From NCBI RefSeq assembly GCF_021353235.1, contig NZ_JAJTWT010000011.1, forward strand, positions 1 through 64,000: DNA of 64,000 nucleotides, read 5' to 3'. The notes under the pieces are model-generated. The model had not been told where the DNA came from, ran no database searches, and worked only from the letters and a program-made list of their open reading frames with translations. Numbering within the stretch: position 1 is the first letter of the stretch; each line of letters opens with the position of its first letter. Made by a program: the position numbers and the translations under genes. Shown here piece by piece: positions 24,156-36,361 of this stretch. This stretch comes from Pelomonas caseinilytica (lineage in GTDB: Bacteria > Pseudomonadota > Gammaproteobacteria > Burkholderiales > Burkholderiaceae_C).

Positions 24156-27100
24156 ATGCCCCGACTGCACGCCGCACCCGCCCTGCTCCTGGCCGCCGCC
24201 CTGGCCGCCCACGCCCAGGACGCCGCCAAGGAATCCGCCCGCGACGCGTCCAAACCCGCCGCCTGGAACGTGAACGCAGCGCCGGGTAAGGCCCGCACGG
24301 CGAACATCGACGTCAGGACCGGCACGTGGATGAGCGTGGACGTGAGCCCGGATGGCAAGACCCTGGTCTTCGACATGCTTGGCGACCTCTACACCCTGCC
24401 CATCGCGGGCGGCGAGGCCCGGCCGCTGACGCATTCCATCGCCTGGGAGCAGCAGGCCCGCTTTTCGCCGGACGGCAGGCGCATCGCCTTCCTGAGCGAC
24501 GCCGGCGGCGGCGACAACCTCTGGGTGATGGACGTGGACGGCAGCCACGCACGCGCCGTCACGAAGGAGGACTTCCGGCTGCTGAACAACCCCGTCTGGC
24601 ATCCGAGCGGCAAGTTCCTGCTGGCCCGCAAGCACTACACCGGCACCCGCAGCGCCGGCTCGGGCGAGATCTGGCTCTACGCCGTGGATGCCGACGCCGC
24701 CAAGAACAAGGGCGTGCAGCTCAACGACAAGCCCAACTGGCAGAAGGACCTGGGCGAACCGGCCATCTCACCGGACGGCAAGCACCTCTACTACAGCCAG
24801 GACACGACGCCCGGCCGCGTCTTCCAGTACAACAAGGACGGCAACGGCGAGATCTACAGGATCTTCCGCCAGGACCTGTCCGACGGCTCGGTCGAGCCCT
24901 TCGTGCAGGGTCCCGGCGGCGCGGTGCGCCCCACGCCGTCACCCGACGGCAAATACCTCGCCTTCGTGCGCCGCGTGCGCAACCAGAGCACCCTCTTCCT
25001 CAAGGACCTGGCCACCGGCCGCGAAACGCCCGCCTGGGGCGGCCTCTCCCGCGACCTGCAGGAGATCTGGGCCATGTGGGGCGTCTACCCCGCCTTCGCC
25101 TGGATGCCCGACAGCAAAGAGATCGTCGTCTGGGCCGAGGGGCGGATCTGGCGCGTCGCCCCCTTCAAGGGCACCGCCGCCGAGATTCCTTTCCACGTCA
25201 AGGACAGCCGCGAACTGCGCGAGCCCATGCGCTTCGTGCAGGAGGTGGCGCCGGACAAGTTCGCCGTGCACCAGTTGCGCGGCGCCCAGGTTTCGCCGGA
25301 CGGCAAACGGGTGGTCTATTCAGCGTTGGGCGCGCTCTACGTCAAGGACCTGCCCGACGGCACGCCTCGCCGCCTGACCCGGCAGAACGAGGCCTTCGAG
25401 TTCGCGCCGAGCTGGGCCCGTGACGGCCGCAGCCTGGTCTACGCCACCTGGCGCGACGACACCCAGGGCAGCATCCGCCGGCTGGAGCTGGCGTCAGGCA
25501 AGGAGACGGTCCTCGTCAAGGAACCCGGCAAATACCTCGAGCCCCGGCTCTCGCCGGATGGGCGCCAGCTCGTCTACCGCAAGGTCAAGGGCGGCGGGCT
25601 GACCAGCCCCTGGCACAGCCTGGACACCGGCCTCTACCTCGTCGCCGCGGACGGTTCCGGCAAGCCCGAGCGCATCGGCAAGGAGGGCAGCGGCGCCCAG
25701 TTCGGCGCACGCAGCGACGAGGTGTTCTTCACCCGGGCCACCGACCCCAGCGAGGTGGACCAGCGCTTCTCGCTGACCCGCCTGAACCTGCGCGACCGCA
25801 GCGAGACCGAGGTGGCCCGCAGCGACTTCGCCAGCGAGTACAGCGTCTCGCCCGACGGCCTGTGGCTGGGTTTCGTGGAGCGCTCCCACGCCTACGTCAT
25901 GCCCCTGCCCAACGTGCAGGGCCAGGCCGGCAAGGCCATCGTGGTGGGCGCCAAGATGGACGCCCTGCCCGCCCGGCAGCTCGACGTCGACGGCGGCCAC
26001 GACCTGCACTGGAGCGGCGGCGGCGCTCGCCTGCACTTCAGCCTCGGCGACGAACTCTTCACGGCACCTGCCGACGGCCAGGACAAGGCGACCGGCCAGA
26101 AGATCGGCTTCGAGCAGGCCAGTCACCGGCCTGCCGGCAAGATCGCGCTGACCGGCGCGCGCCTCGTGACGATGAAGGGCCAAGGTGACGAAGGGGTCAT
26201 CGAGGGCGGCACGGTGCTGGTGGACGGCAACCGCATCGTGGCCGTCGGCCGGGACGTCGCCATCCCGGCCGAGGCGCGGCGCATCGACGTGTCCGGCAAG
26301 ACCATCGTCCCGGGCTTCATCGACGCCCACTGGCACGGCGCCATGAACGACTCGGGGCTGATCCCGCAGCAGAGCTGGGTCAACCTCGCCTCGCTGGCCT
26401 TCGGCGTGACGACGCTGCACGACCCGTCCAACCTCAACTCGGCCATCTTCACTCAGGCCGAGATGCAGCGCGCCGGCCTGGTGCTGGGCCCGCGCATCTA
26501 CTCGACGGGCACCATCCTCTACGGCGCCCGCACGCCCTACACCGCCGTCGTCGACGGCCTGGACGACGCCCTGGCCCACCTGCGCCGCCAGAAGGCGGAA
26601 GGGGCCATCAGCGTCAAGAGCTACCAGCAGCCCCGCCGCGACCAGCGCCAGCAGATCCTCGAGGCCGCCCGCCAGACCGGAATGATGGTGGTGCCCGAGG
26701 GCGGCGCCCTGTTCCAGAACAACATGACCATGGTGGTCGACGGCCACACGACGGTGGAGCACGCCCTGCCCATCGCCGAGGTCTGGGACGACGTCAAGCA
26801 GTTGTGGGGCCAGCAGGCCACTGGCTACACGCCGACGCTCAACGTCGGCTACGGCGGCCTGGACGGCGAGCACTACTGGTACGCCCACACGGAGGTCTGG
26901 AAGCACCCGCTGCTGTCCCGCTACGTGCCTCGCACCGTGCTGGAGCCGCGCGCGGTGCGCCGCGAGACGGCGCCGGACGAGGACTTCAACATCCTGCGCG
27001 TGGCGCGCACCGCGACCCAGCTCTCGCGGGCCGGCGTCAACACGATGATCGGCGCCCACGGCCAGCGCGAAGGCCTGGGCACCCACTGGGAGATGTGGAT

Positions 27101-27431
27101 GTTCGTGCTCGGCGGCATGACGCCGATGGAGGCCTTGCGCACGGCCACCATCAACCCCGCCCGCAACTTCGGCTTCGACAAGGACCTGGGCTCCATCGAG
27201 CCCGGCAAGCTGGCCGACCTCGTCGTCATCGACGGCAACCCGTTGGCCGACATCCGCCAAAGCGACCGCGTCGTCCAGGTCATGCAGAACGGCCGGCTCT
27301 TCGACGCGGCGACGATGAACCAGCTCGCCCCCGAGGCCAGGGCACGCAAGCCGCTGTTCTTCGAGGGCCCCGACGGCAAGACCATGCCCATCGACGGCGA
27401 AGCGCTGGAGGCCGGGCACTTGGGCGATTAG
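24156..27431 (+). CDS. Exported PD40 beta-propeller/amidohydrolase fusion
   Basis: With the ATG at 24156 (preceded by AAGG) the protein has 1091 residues and a signal peptide (residues 1-20, ending AHA). Residues about 50-650 contain repeated TolB/DPP-IV-like blades with SPDGK or SPDGR turns. An amidohydrolase domain follows: the metal-binding HWH at 725-727 in FIDAHWHG, a predicted carbamylated Lys821 in ISVKSYQQ, and the late PGKLADLVVIDGNPL typical of imidazolonepropionase/dihydroorotase-like enzymes. Family members of this length are annotated only as amidohydrolases. It likely hydrolyses a cyclic amide or peptide-like bond in the periplasm. It appears to be a single transcription unit. 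Confidence 0.92.
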   Translation: MPRLHAAPALLLAAALAAHAQDAAKESARDASKPAAWNVNAAPGKARTANIDVRTGTWMSVDVSPDGKTLVFDMLGDLYTLPIAGGEARPLTHSIAWEQQARFSPDGRRIAFLSDAGGGDNLWVMDVDGSHARAVTKEDFRLLNNPVWHPSGKFLLARKHYTGTRSAGSGEIWLYAVDADAAKNKGVQLNDKPNWQKDLGEPAISPDGKHLYYSQDTTPGRVFQYNKDGNGEIYRIFRQDLSDGSVEPFVQGPGGAVRPTPSPDGKYLAFVRRVRNQSTLFLKDLATGRETPAWGGLSRDLQEIWAMWGVYPAFAWMPDSKEIVVWAEGRIWRVAPFKGTAAEIPFHVKDSRELREPMRFVQEVAPDKFAVHQLRGAQVSPDGKRVVYSALGALYVKDLPDGTPRRLTRQNEAFEFAPSWARDGRSLVYATWRDDTQGSIRRLELASGKETVLVKEPGKYLEPRLSPDGRQLVYRKVKGGGLTSPWHSLDTGLYLVAADGSGKPERIGKEGSGAQFGARSDEVFFTRATDPSEVDQRFSLTRLNLRDRSETEVARSDFASEYSVSPDGLWLGFVERSHAYVMPLPNVQGQAGKAIVVGAKMDALPARQLDVDGGHDLHWSGGGARLHFSLGDELFTAPADGQDKATGQKIGFEQASHRPAGKIALTGARLVTMKGQGDEGVIEGGTVLVDGNRIVAVGRDVAIPAEARRIDVSGKTIVPGFIDAHWHGAMNDSGLIPQQSWVNLASLAFGVTTLHDPSNLNSAIFTQAEMQRAGLVLGPRIYSTGTILYGARTPYTAVVDGLDDALAHLRRQKAEGAISVKSYQQPRRDQRQQILEAARQTGMMVVPEGGALFQNNMTMVVDGHTTVEHALPIAEVWDDVKQLWGQQATGYTPTLNVGYGGLDGEHYWYAHTEVWKHPLLSRYVPRTVLEPRAVRRETAPDEDFNILRVARTATQLSRAGVNTMIGAHGQREGLGTHWEMWMFVLGGMTPMEALRTATINPARNFGFDKDLGSIEPGKLADLVVIDGNPLADIRQSDRVVQVMQNGRLFDAATMNQLAPEARARKPLFFEGPDGKTMPIDGEALEAGHLGD

Positions 27432-27483
27432 GGACTGCTCGCACTGCGGCAGCAGGCCGCACCGTCGTGCGAACAGGCCCTAG
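27429..27483. repeat. Imperfect palindrome at the amidohydrolase stop codon
   Basis: The arms TTAGGGACTGCTCGCAC (from 27429) and GTGCGAACAGGCCCTA (ending at 27482) pair over about 17 positions with few mismatches and begin on the stop codon itself. One arm recurs at 43749-43774, also right after a stop codon. It is a REP-like intergenic repeat that may double as a terminator. Confidence 0.6.
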
Positions 27484-27493
27484 AATGCCGCCC

Positions 27494-27575
27494 GTCAGGA
27501 GAGCGCCCCGTCGATGTTGGGGGCCGCCGAAGGCGCAGGGTCCCAAGACTCGAACGCTCAGGCAAAAGGACTGAC
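27494..27575 (+). promoter_or_regulatory. Glycine riboswitch, aptamer 1
   Basis: The closing stem GTCAG (27494) pairs with CTGAC (27571). Inside are the conserved GGAGAGC, GCCGAAGGCGCA and CGCTCAGGCAAAAGGAC boxes of the glycine aptamer. It is the first of a tandem pair ahead of gcvT. Confidence 0.95.
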
Positions 27576-27608
27576 AAAACGCCGTCCGTGGCAGACACTG
27601 GCGGCGTT

Positions 27609-27711
27609 CCTCACTGGAGAGAGGCTGGCCCCAGGCCAGCCCACCGAAGGGGCAAGCTTGCGCGGGACAGCCACCGCCTTGTCAATCTCTCAGGTACCCG
27701 GGACAGCGAGG
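27609..27711 (+). promoter_or_regulatory. Glycine riboswitch, aptamer 2
   Basis: The closing stem CCTC (27609) pairs with GAGG (27708). The boxes CTGGAGAGAGG, CCACCGAAGGGGCAAGC and TCTCTCAGGTACCCGGGAC match the glycine aptamer. In known cases, tandem glycine riboswitches turn on gcv genes when glycine is in excess. The gcvT ribosome site (CGGAG, 27733-27737) lies 22 bases after the aptamer. Confidence 0.95.
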
Positions 27712-27743
27712 ACATCCAAACCCGAATTCCGTCGGAGCCCTCG

Positions 27744-28856
27744 ATGTCCTCATTGCTGAAAACACCTCTTAACGCCCTCCACGTCGAACTCGGCGCCAAG
27801 ATGGTGCCCTTCGCCGGCTACGACATGCCGGTGCAATACCCCACCGGCGTCATGGCCGAGCACAAGCACACGCGTGCCGCGGCCGGCCTGTTCGACGTGT
27901 CGCACATGGGCCAGGTGCGCCTCGTGGGCCCCGATGCCGCAGCGGCGCTCGAGACCCTGGTGCCCGTCGACATCATCGACCTGGGCGTCTTCAAGCAGCG
28001 CTACGCCCTCTTCACCAACGACCAGGGCGGCCTGCTCGACGACCTGATGGTCTGCAAGCGGCCCGACGACCTCTTCGTCGTGGTCAATGCCGGCTGCAAG
28101 GAGCAGGACATCGCCCACATGCGCCAGCACATCGGCTCGCGCTGCGACGTGGTTCCCATGCCCGAGCGTGCCCTGCTCGCGCTGCAGGGCCCCGAGGCCG
28201 TGACGGTGCTGTCGCGCCTGAATGCCGACGTCGCCAAGCTGACATTCATGACCGGCGGCTTCTTCCAGCTCGACGGCATCGACACCTTCCTGACCCGCTC
28301 CGGCTACACCGGCGAAGACGGCTTCGAGATCTCCGTCCACGAGGACGACGCCGTGGCCCTGGCCCGCAAGCTGCTGGCACATGCCGAGGTCAAGCCCATC
28401 GGCCTGGGCGCCCGCGACTCCCTGCGCCTGGAGGCCGGCCTGTGCCTCTACGGCCATGACATCGACGCGACCACCACGCCCGTCGAGGCCTCCATCACCT
28501 GGGCCATCCAGAAGGTCCGTCGCGCCGGCGGTGCACGCGCCGGTGGCTACCCTGGTGCGGCCGTCATCGACGCGCAACTGGCCAACGGCCCGGCCCGCAA
28601 GCGCGTCGGCCTCGTCGGCAAGGAGCGCATGCCGGTGCGCGAAGGCGCCCGGATCGTGACGGCCGACGGCACCGAGATCGGCGTCGTCACCAGCGGCACC
28701 CTCGGCCCCACGGTCAACCAGCCCGTGGCCCTGGCCTACGTCGGCACGCCGCATGCCGCCCTTGGCACCGAAGTCTTCGCCATCGTGCGCGACAAGCGCA
28801 CGCCCATGGTCGTCTCCGCCACCCCCTTCACCCCCAACCGCTACTACAGAGGCTGA
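27744..28856 (+). CDS. gcvT: Aminomethyltransferase, glycine cleavage T protein
   Basis: The 370-residue T protein shows [32 protein letters not shown] and the folate-binding [12 protein letters not shown]. It transfers the aminomethyl group's methylene from the lipoyl arm of GcvH to tetrahydrofolate and releases ammonia. I chose the ATG at 27744 because earlier in-frame codons lie inside the riboswitch, and CGGAG stands six bases before it. It is the first gene of gcvT-gcvH-gcvP-sdaA and the direct target of the glycine riboswitch. Confidence 0.97.
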   Translation: MSSLLKTPLNALHVELGAKMVPFAGYDMPVQYPTGVMAEHKHTRAAAGLFDVSHMGQVRLVGPDAAAALETLVPVDIIDLGVFKQRYALFTNDQGGLLDDLMVCKRPDDLFVVVNAGCKEQDIAHMRQHIGSRCDVVPMPERALLALQGPEAVTVLSRLNADVAKLTFMTGGFFQLDGIDTFLTRSGYTGEDGFEISVHEDDAVALARKLLAHAEVKPIGLGARDSLRLEAGLCLYGHDIDATTTPVEASITWAIQKVRRAGGARAGGYPGAAVIDAQLANGPARKRVGLVGKERMPVREGARIVTADGTEIGVVTSGTLGPTVNQPVALAYVGTPHAALGTEVFAIVRDKRTPMVVSATPFTPNRYYRG

Positions 28857-28873
28857 ATTTGGCCCACCCCCTA

Positions 28874-28942
28874 CCGGCTTCGCCGGCCCCCTCCAGGGGG
28901 CGCACCCGATGGCCCGGCAAAGCCGGTTCCATGGGTGCCGCT
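28874..28942. repeat. REP-like triple-hairpin repeat, copy 1
   Basis: Three successive small hairpins (CCGGCTTCGCCGG at 28874-28886, CCCCCTCCAGGGGG at 28887-28900, and an ACCCGATGG...CCATGGGT stem at 28904-28936) fill the gcvT-gcvH gap and end in GCCGCTGG. The same layout recurs at 32396-32466. Confidence 0.75.
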
Positions 28943-28998
28943 GGGTTTGATACGGTTTCCGCTGAGTCCTTCATCTCTTTCACCTGAGGAGTTTCCGA

Positions 28999-29373
28999 AT
29001 GTCCGTCAAGTACACCCCCGACCACGAATGGATCGAAGTCCACGGCGACGGCACCGCCACGGTCGGCATTACCGTGCACGCCCAGGACGCGCTGGGTGAC
29101 GTGGTCTTCGTGGACCTGCCCGAAGTGGGCAAGGCCTATGCCGAGAAGGAAGTCGCCGGCGTGGTCGAGTCCGTCAAGGCCGCCGCCGACGTCTACATGC
29201 CCGTGGACGGCGAGATCACCGAGGTCAACGAGGCCCTGCGCGACGACCCGGCCCTGGCCAACTCCGACCCGCTCAAGGCCGGCTGGTTCTTCAAGGTCAA
29301 GCTGAGCAACCCCGCCCAGCTCGACGGCCTGATGGACTCCACGGCCTACGACGCGCTGTTGAAGACGCTCTGA
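28999..29373 (+). CDS. gcvH: Glycine cleavage H protein (lipoyl carrier)
   Basis: The 124-residue carrier has the lipoylation motif GVVESVKAAADVY with the predicted lipoyl Lys60, and the typical start KYTPDHEWIEV. It shuttles the aminomethyl group between GcvP, GcvT and lipoamide dehydrogenase. A GAGGAG ribosome site precedes the ATG. The gene lies between repeats in an otherwise ordinary gcv operon. The L protein (lpd) is not in this window. Confidence 0.97.
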   Translation: MSVKYTPDHEWIEVHGDGTATVGITVHAQDALGDVVFVDLPEVGKAYAEKEVAGVVESVKAAADVYMPVDGEITEVNEALRDDPALANSDPLKAGWFFKVKLSNPAQLDGLMDSTAYDALLKTL

Positions 29374-29397
29374 CCCGCGCCCCCTTTCCAGAAAAGG

Positions 29398-29470
29398 CAA
29401 CCACAGAGGCACAGAGACGCAGAGCAGGCCTGGAGACCGGACTCTCCGTGCCTCTGTGGCTCTGTGGTTG
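29398..29470. repeat. Palindromic CACAGAGGCACAGAG repeat, copy 1
   Basis: A left arm at 29398-29424 (CAACCACAGAGGCACAGAG...) pairs with a right arm at 29442-29470 (...CTCTGTGGCTCTGTGGTTG) across a short loop, filling most of the gcvH-gcvP gap. The same arm sequence is found at 46132-46202 inside the thiamine operon. Confidence 0.8.
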
Positions 29471-29501
29471 CATTTGATTCTCCCCAGACACCTGCCCCGC
29501 C

Positions 29502-32387
<2,886 letters not shown>

Positions 32388-32395
32388 GCCCCCAA

Positions 32396-32466
32396 CCGGC
32401 TTCACCGGCCCCTTCGACGGGGCGCTGCCCGTGGCCTGGAAAAGCCAGGTCCACGGCAGCCGCTGG
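32396..32466. repeat. REP-like triple-hairpin repeat, copy 2
   Basis: This has the same order of hairpins as copy 1: CCGGCTTCACCGG at 32396-32408, CCCCTTCGACGGGG at 32409-32422, and a CTGCCCGTGGCC...GTCCACGGCAG stem at 32425-32459, again followed by CCGCTGG. Loop and stem changes compensate each other, which suggests selection on structure. It occupies the gcvP-sdaA gap. Confidence 0.75.
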
Positions 32467-32512
32467 ATGAGTCGGGCGGCCACAAGCCGCCCTCTGCTGA
32501 ATCGAGGTTCCC

Positions 32513-33901
32513 ATGGCCGTTTCCGTTTTCGACCTCTTCAAGATCGGCATCGGCCCGAGCAGTTCGCACACGGTCGGGCCGATGCGGGCCGCGCGCCTGT
32601 TCGGACTGCGGCTGCAGCATGACGGCCTGCTCGAGCGCACGGCGCGCGTGCAGGTCATCCTCTACGGGTCGCTGGGTGCCACCGGCAAGGGCCACGGCAG
32701 CGACAAGGCCGTGCTGCTCGGCCTGGCGGGGCACGAGCCGGACACGGTGGACGTCGAGGCCATCCCGGCGCTGCTGGAAGGCATACGCAGCGGCGACCTG
32801 AACCTCGTCGGCCAGCACAAGATCGCCTTCGACGAGGCCCGTGACCTCGTCTTCAAGCGCCGCGAGACCCTGCCCTTCCACGCCAACGGCATGCGCTGCA
32901 TCGCCTTCGACGCCGAAGGCGCCGAGATCGCCAACCGCGTCTACTACTCGGTCGGCGGCGGCTTCGTCGTCAGCGACGAGGTGGCGGCGGACGGCAGCAA
33001 GCAGAAGGTCATCGCGCCCGACACCACCGTCCTGCCCTATCCATTCAAGACCGGCGACGAACTGCTCGCCCTCGCCAAGCGCCACGGCCTGCCCATCGCC
33101 GAGCTGATGCGCCGCAACGAATGCCACTGGCGCACCGAGGCCGAGATCGACGCCGGGCTGCTGAAGATCTGGGCCGTGATGCAGGCCTGCGTGCAGCGCG
33201 GCTGCCGCACCGAAGGCATCCTGCCCGGCGGCTTCAAGGTCAAGCGCCGCGCACCCGAACTCTTCCGTGCCTTGACCGCCAACCCCGAGGCCGCCCTGCG
33301 CGACCCGCTGCAGGTGATGGACTGGGTCAACCTCTACGCCCTCGCGGTGAACGAGGAGAACGCCGCGGGCGGACGCGTCGTCACGGCGCCCACCAACGGC
33401 GCCGCCGGCATCGTGCCGGCCGTGCTGCACTACTACTCCCGCTTCGTCCACGGCAGCACGCAAAAGGGCGTCATCGACTTCCTGCTCACGGCCGCGGCCA
33501 TTGGCATCCTCTACAAGGAAAACGCCTCCATCAGCGGCGCCGAGGTCGGCTGCCAGGGCGAGGTGGGCGTGGCCTGCTCCATGGCGGCTGGCGCCCTGTG
33601 CGCCGTCATGGGCGGCACGCCGGAGCAGGTCGAGAACGCCGCCGAGATCGGCATGGAGCACCATCTCGGCCTGACCTGCGACCCCGTCGGCGGCCTGGTG
33701 CAGATCCCCTGCATCGAGCGCAACGCCATCGCCTCGGTCAAGGCCATCAACGCCGCGCGCATGGCGCTGCGCGGCGACGGCACCCACTTCGTCAGCCTCG
33801 ACAAGGTCATCAAGACCATGCGCGACACCGGCGCCGACATGATGACCAAGTACAAGGAAACCGCCCGCGGCGGCCTGGCGGTCAACATCGTCGAATGCTG
33901 A
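32513..33901 (+). CDS. sdaA: L-serine ammonia-lyase (iron-sulfur type)
   Basis: The 462-residue single-chain enzyme has [20 protein letters not shown] at its start, then [39 protein letters not shown] and the Cys positions near CDPVGG and IPCIERN that hold the Fe-S cluster. It deaminates L-serine to pyruvate. It is the last gene after gcvP on the same strand. Glycine cleavage gives methylene-folate, and serine hydroxymethyltransferase makes serine from it, so sdaA completes glycine to pyruvate catabolism under glycine-riboswitch control. Confidence 0.97.
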   Translation: MAVSVFDLFKIGIGPSSSHTVGPMRAARLFGLRLQHDGLLERTARVQVILYGSLGATGKGHGSDKAVLLGLAGHEPDTVDVEAIPALLEGIRSGDLNLVGQHKIAFDEARDLVFKRRETLPFHANGMRCIAFDAEGAEIANRVYYSVGGGFVVSDEVAADGSKQKVIAPDTTVLPYPFKTGDELLALAKRHGLPIAELMRRNECHWRTEAEIDAGLLKIWAVMQACVQRGCRTEGILPGGFKVKRRAPELFRALTANPEAALRDPLQVMDWVNLYALAVNEENAAGGRVVTAPTNGAAGIVPAVLHYYSRFVHGSTQKGVIDFLLTAAAIGILYKENASISGAEVGCQGEVGVACSMAAGALCAVMGGTPEQVENAAEIGMEHHLGLTCDPVGGLVQIPCIERNAIASVKAINAARMALRGDGTHFVSLDKVIKTMRDTGADMMTKYKETARGGLAVNIVEC

Positions 33902-33921
33902 TGTGAGCGGCAAGCACATCG

Positions 33922-33941
33922 CCCAAGCGGGCCGGCTTGGG
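33922..33941 (+). terminator. Hairpin after sdaA
   Basis: CCCAAGC and GCTTGGG are separated by six bases, 20 bases after the sdaA stop. No U-run follows, so it would be at most a weak or Rho-assisted terminator. Confidence 0.3.
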
Positions 33942-33988
33942 AGCGGCCCTGCGCTCGGCCCGCAGCTGAATCGAGCACGGAGACGGCC

Positions 33989-34795
33989 ATGTGCCTTGCC
34001 GCCTTCGCGCTGAACGCCCACCCACGCTTCCCGCTCGTCATCGCGGCCAACCGCGACGAGTTCTTCGCGCGCCCTGCCGCGCCCATGGCCTGGTGGCAGG
34101 TTGCGGGCACCGAGGTGCTGGCCGGGCGCGACCTCTCGGCCGGCGGCACCTGGTTCGGGCTCACCCGTGCCGGCCGCCTGGCCTTGCTGACCAACATCCG
34201 CGAGCCGGGCCGCCAGCGCGCCGACGCGCCGTCGCGGGGCGCCCTCGTCGTCGACTGGCTGCGCCGGGACGACGATGCCACGCGCTTCGCAGCCTCCCTG
34301 GCGCCGGGCTACAACGGCTTCAACCTGATCACGGCGGATCTGGCGCGCCGGGACTGGCACTGGATCAGCAACCGCACGCCCTCGGCCCAGCGACTGCCCG
34401 ACGGCATCCACGGCCTATCCAACGCCGCCCTCGACACTCCGTGGCCCAAGACCCTGGGCCTGAAGGCCGCGCTGGCCAGCGCCCTCGCCGCCGATCCGGC
34501 GCCTGACGTCTTGATCGAGCGCCTCTTCCAAGCCCTGGCAGACCCCACGCCCGCCCCCGACGCCGCGCTGCCGGACACCGGCGTCGGCCTGGCGCGCGAG
34601 CGCCTGCTCTCCCCGCGCTTCGTGCGCCTGCCCGACCCGGACGCCCCGGACCTCGCCGTCTACGGCACGCGCTGCTCCACCGTCCTCGTGCAGGAGGCGG
34701 ACGGGCGACTGACGGTGGTGGAGCGCAGCGTCGCTGCGGACGGGCGCGGCACGGGCGAGGTGAGCCATCGGATCGAGCCCGCGGGTCATCCGTAA
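33989..34795 (+). CDS. NRDE-family (TANGO2-like) protein
   Basis: The 268-residue protein begins MCLAAFALNAHPRFPLV and has the family signature AANRDEFFARP near residue 25, then GGTWFGLTRAGRLALLTN and a C-terminal CSTVLVQE. It belongs to the Ntn-like NRDE/TANGO2 group, where Cys2 may be a nucleophile. The bacterial role is not settled, although eukaryotic TANGO2 is linked to lipid and haem handling. It lies 87 bases after sdaA with its own ribosome-site region and may be independently expressed. Confidence 0.9.
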   Translation: MCLAAFALNAHPRFPLVIAANRDEFFARPAAPMAWWQVAGTEVLAGRDLSAGGTWFGLTRAGRLALLTNIREPGRQRADAPSRGALVVDWLRRDDDATRFAASLAPGYNGFNLITADLARRDWHWISNRTPSAQRLPDGIHGLSNAALDTPWPKTLGLKAALASALAADPAPDVLIERLFQALADPTPAPDAALPDTGVGLARERLLSPRFVRLPDPDAPDLAVYGTRCSTVLVQEADGRLTVVERSVAADGRGTGEVSHRIEPAGHP

Positions 34796-34832
34796 CATCC
34801 GGCAGCCCGCCCCGGGCCACAATCCGCCCGCC

Positions 34833-36260
34833 GTGACCGCCGCCGTCGTCGCCCCCCGCCGCCAGCCGCCCGACCCGCGCCTGCTGCAGCGCTGCCTGCT
34901 GCTCGCGGTGCTGCTGCACATCTGGCTGGTGCTCGTCTTCGGCAACGCCACCGGCACCGCCGCCCCGGGCCAGGGCGTCTGGGGGAGCCTGACGGTCCGG
35001 CTGCTGGGCCGCAGCGGCGCGGAGCGTGAAGCGCCACCCTCCCCCGCCGACCGCAGCGGGCCGGTCGACCCGACGCCCCGCACCGAGCCCGCAGCCACGG
35101 CCACCCCGGCGCCCCCGGCCGGCGAACCCGGCACGGCCACGCTCAAGCTCCCCGAGGGCTTCCGCCCCGTCGAGCGCCAGGAGGTCTCCCGCCCCTCGGC
35201 CACCGCGCCCACGCCGCTGCAGTTGCCGACCGCCGACCTGCCCGCCGCCGTCGGGCGCCTGGACAGCCGGGCCGACGGCATCACGCCGCTGCCCTCGCCC
35301 GCCCGGCTGCGCCCCGCCGACCGGCCGCCCGAACTCGCCACCCTGCCCGCCGACCTGCCCGCGCCTGTGAACCGGCTGGACGGCCCCACCGCCCCGGCGC
35401 CCGCCACACCCCTGCCACGCGCGACGGCGCTACGGCCTCCCGCGGCCACGGCGGCCGAAAGCCTGCCTACCGCTGACCTGCCCCCGGCCGTCAGCCGCCT
35501 GGAGGCGCCGGCCGGCGCACCGGCCACGCCGGCCCTGCCCCGGCCGGCCGAGCTGCGCGCGGCCCCGGCTCCCACCCCGGCCGGCGCAGCCCTGCCCGAC
35601 ACCGCCCTGCCGCCCGCCGTGCAGCGCCTGGAAACGCCCGCGGCGGATGCGGGGCGCGTGGCGCCGCTACCGCGCGCCGGCGAACTCCGCACGCCCGCCG
35701 CCCCATCCACGGCGGCCGCCCTGCCCAGCGGGCAGGACCTCCCGGCCCCGGTGCAGCGGCTCGAGCCGGCCGAAGCCGCCGCCCCCGTGGCGCCACTGCC
35801 CTCGACCGCCCGGCCGGGCCGCGAACTGGCCGCGCCCGGTGCCTCGGCGCTGCCGGACCTGTCGACGGCCCTGCCCGGCCAAGTCAGCGCACCGGCAGCC
35901 CCTGCCGGGCCCGCCCGCGGCGATCCGCTCGCCAGCCCGGTTGCGCAGCCGGGCACGGCCACCGGCACGCCCGACGCCACGCCGCGGCTCGGGCCCAACG
36001 TGCCGCTGCCGCCCTCGGCCGCCGCCAGCGCGCCGCGCCCGCCGTTGAACCTCTCGCTGCCCCGGGGCGACCTGGCCGCCCGGCGCGGTCCTGGCCTCGT
36101 GGAGCTGCTGCCGCAACCGCCGGAGCACAAGTCCAAGCTGGAGCAGTCCATCGAGGACGCCGCCAACAAGGACTGCCGCAAGGCCTATGCCGGGGCCGGC
36201 CTGCTGGCCGCCGTGCCGCTGGCCATCGACGCGGTGCGGGGCAAGGGCTGCAAGTGGTGA
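34833..36260 (+). CDS. Membrane-anchored Pro/Ala-rich repeat protein
   Basis: The 475-residue protein has one membrane helix (about residues 18-36, RCLLLAVLLHIWLVLVFG) with a short cytoplasmic tail, so most of it faces the periplasm. Residues 131 to about 340 contain five degenerate 40-residue repeats with the pattern LPxxDLPxAVxRLE...PLPRxxxLR. The C-terminal 60 residues are less repetitive, with a conserved-looking SKLEQSIEDAANKDCRKAY and two Cys. It resembles in layout a TonB-like spacer protein but lacks a TonB C-terminal domain. Function is unknown; spanning or tethering in the periplasm is an inference. Confidence 0.75.
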   Translation: MTAAVVAPRRQPPDPRLLQRCLLLAVLLHIWLVLVFGNATGTAAPGQGVWGSLTVRLLGRSGAEREAPPSPADRSGPVDPTPRTEPAATATPAPPAGEPGTATLKLPEGFRPVERQEVSRPSATAPTPLQLPTADLPAAVGRLDSRADGITPLPSPARLRPADRPPELATLPADLPAPVNRLDGPTAPAPATPLPRATALRPPAATAAESLPTADLPPAVSRLEAPAGAPATPALPRPAELRAAPAPTPAGAALPDTALPPAVQRLETPAADAGRVAPLPRAGELRTPAAPSTAAALPSGQDLPAPVQRLEPAEAAAPVAPLPSTARPGRELAAPGASALPDLSTALPGQVSAPAAPAGPARGDPLASPVAQPGTATGTPDATPRLGPNVPLPPSAAASAPRPPLNLSLPRGDLAARRGPGLVELLPQPPEHKSKLEQSIEDAANKDCRKAYAGAGLLAAVPLAIDAVRGKGCKW

Positions 36261-36361
36261 TGCCGGCGCCGGTTTCGCCTCCATAGTTCACGCCGCCCAG
36301 CCGGCGCCCCCTCCAGCCCGGCCCGCTCCGACCCGAAGATGCCTGCACAAGGAGTGTCCTC

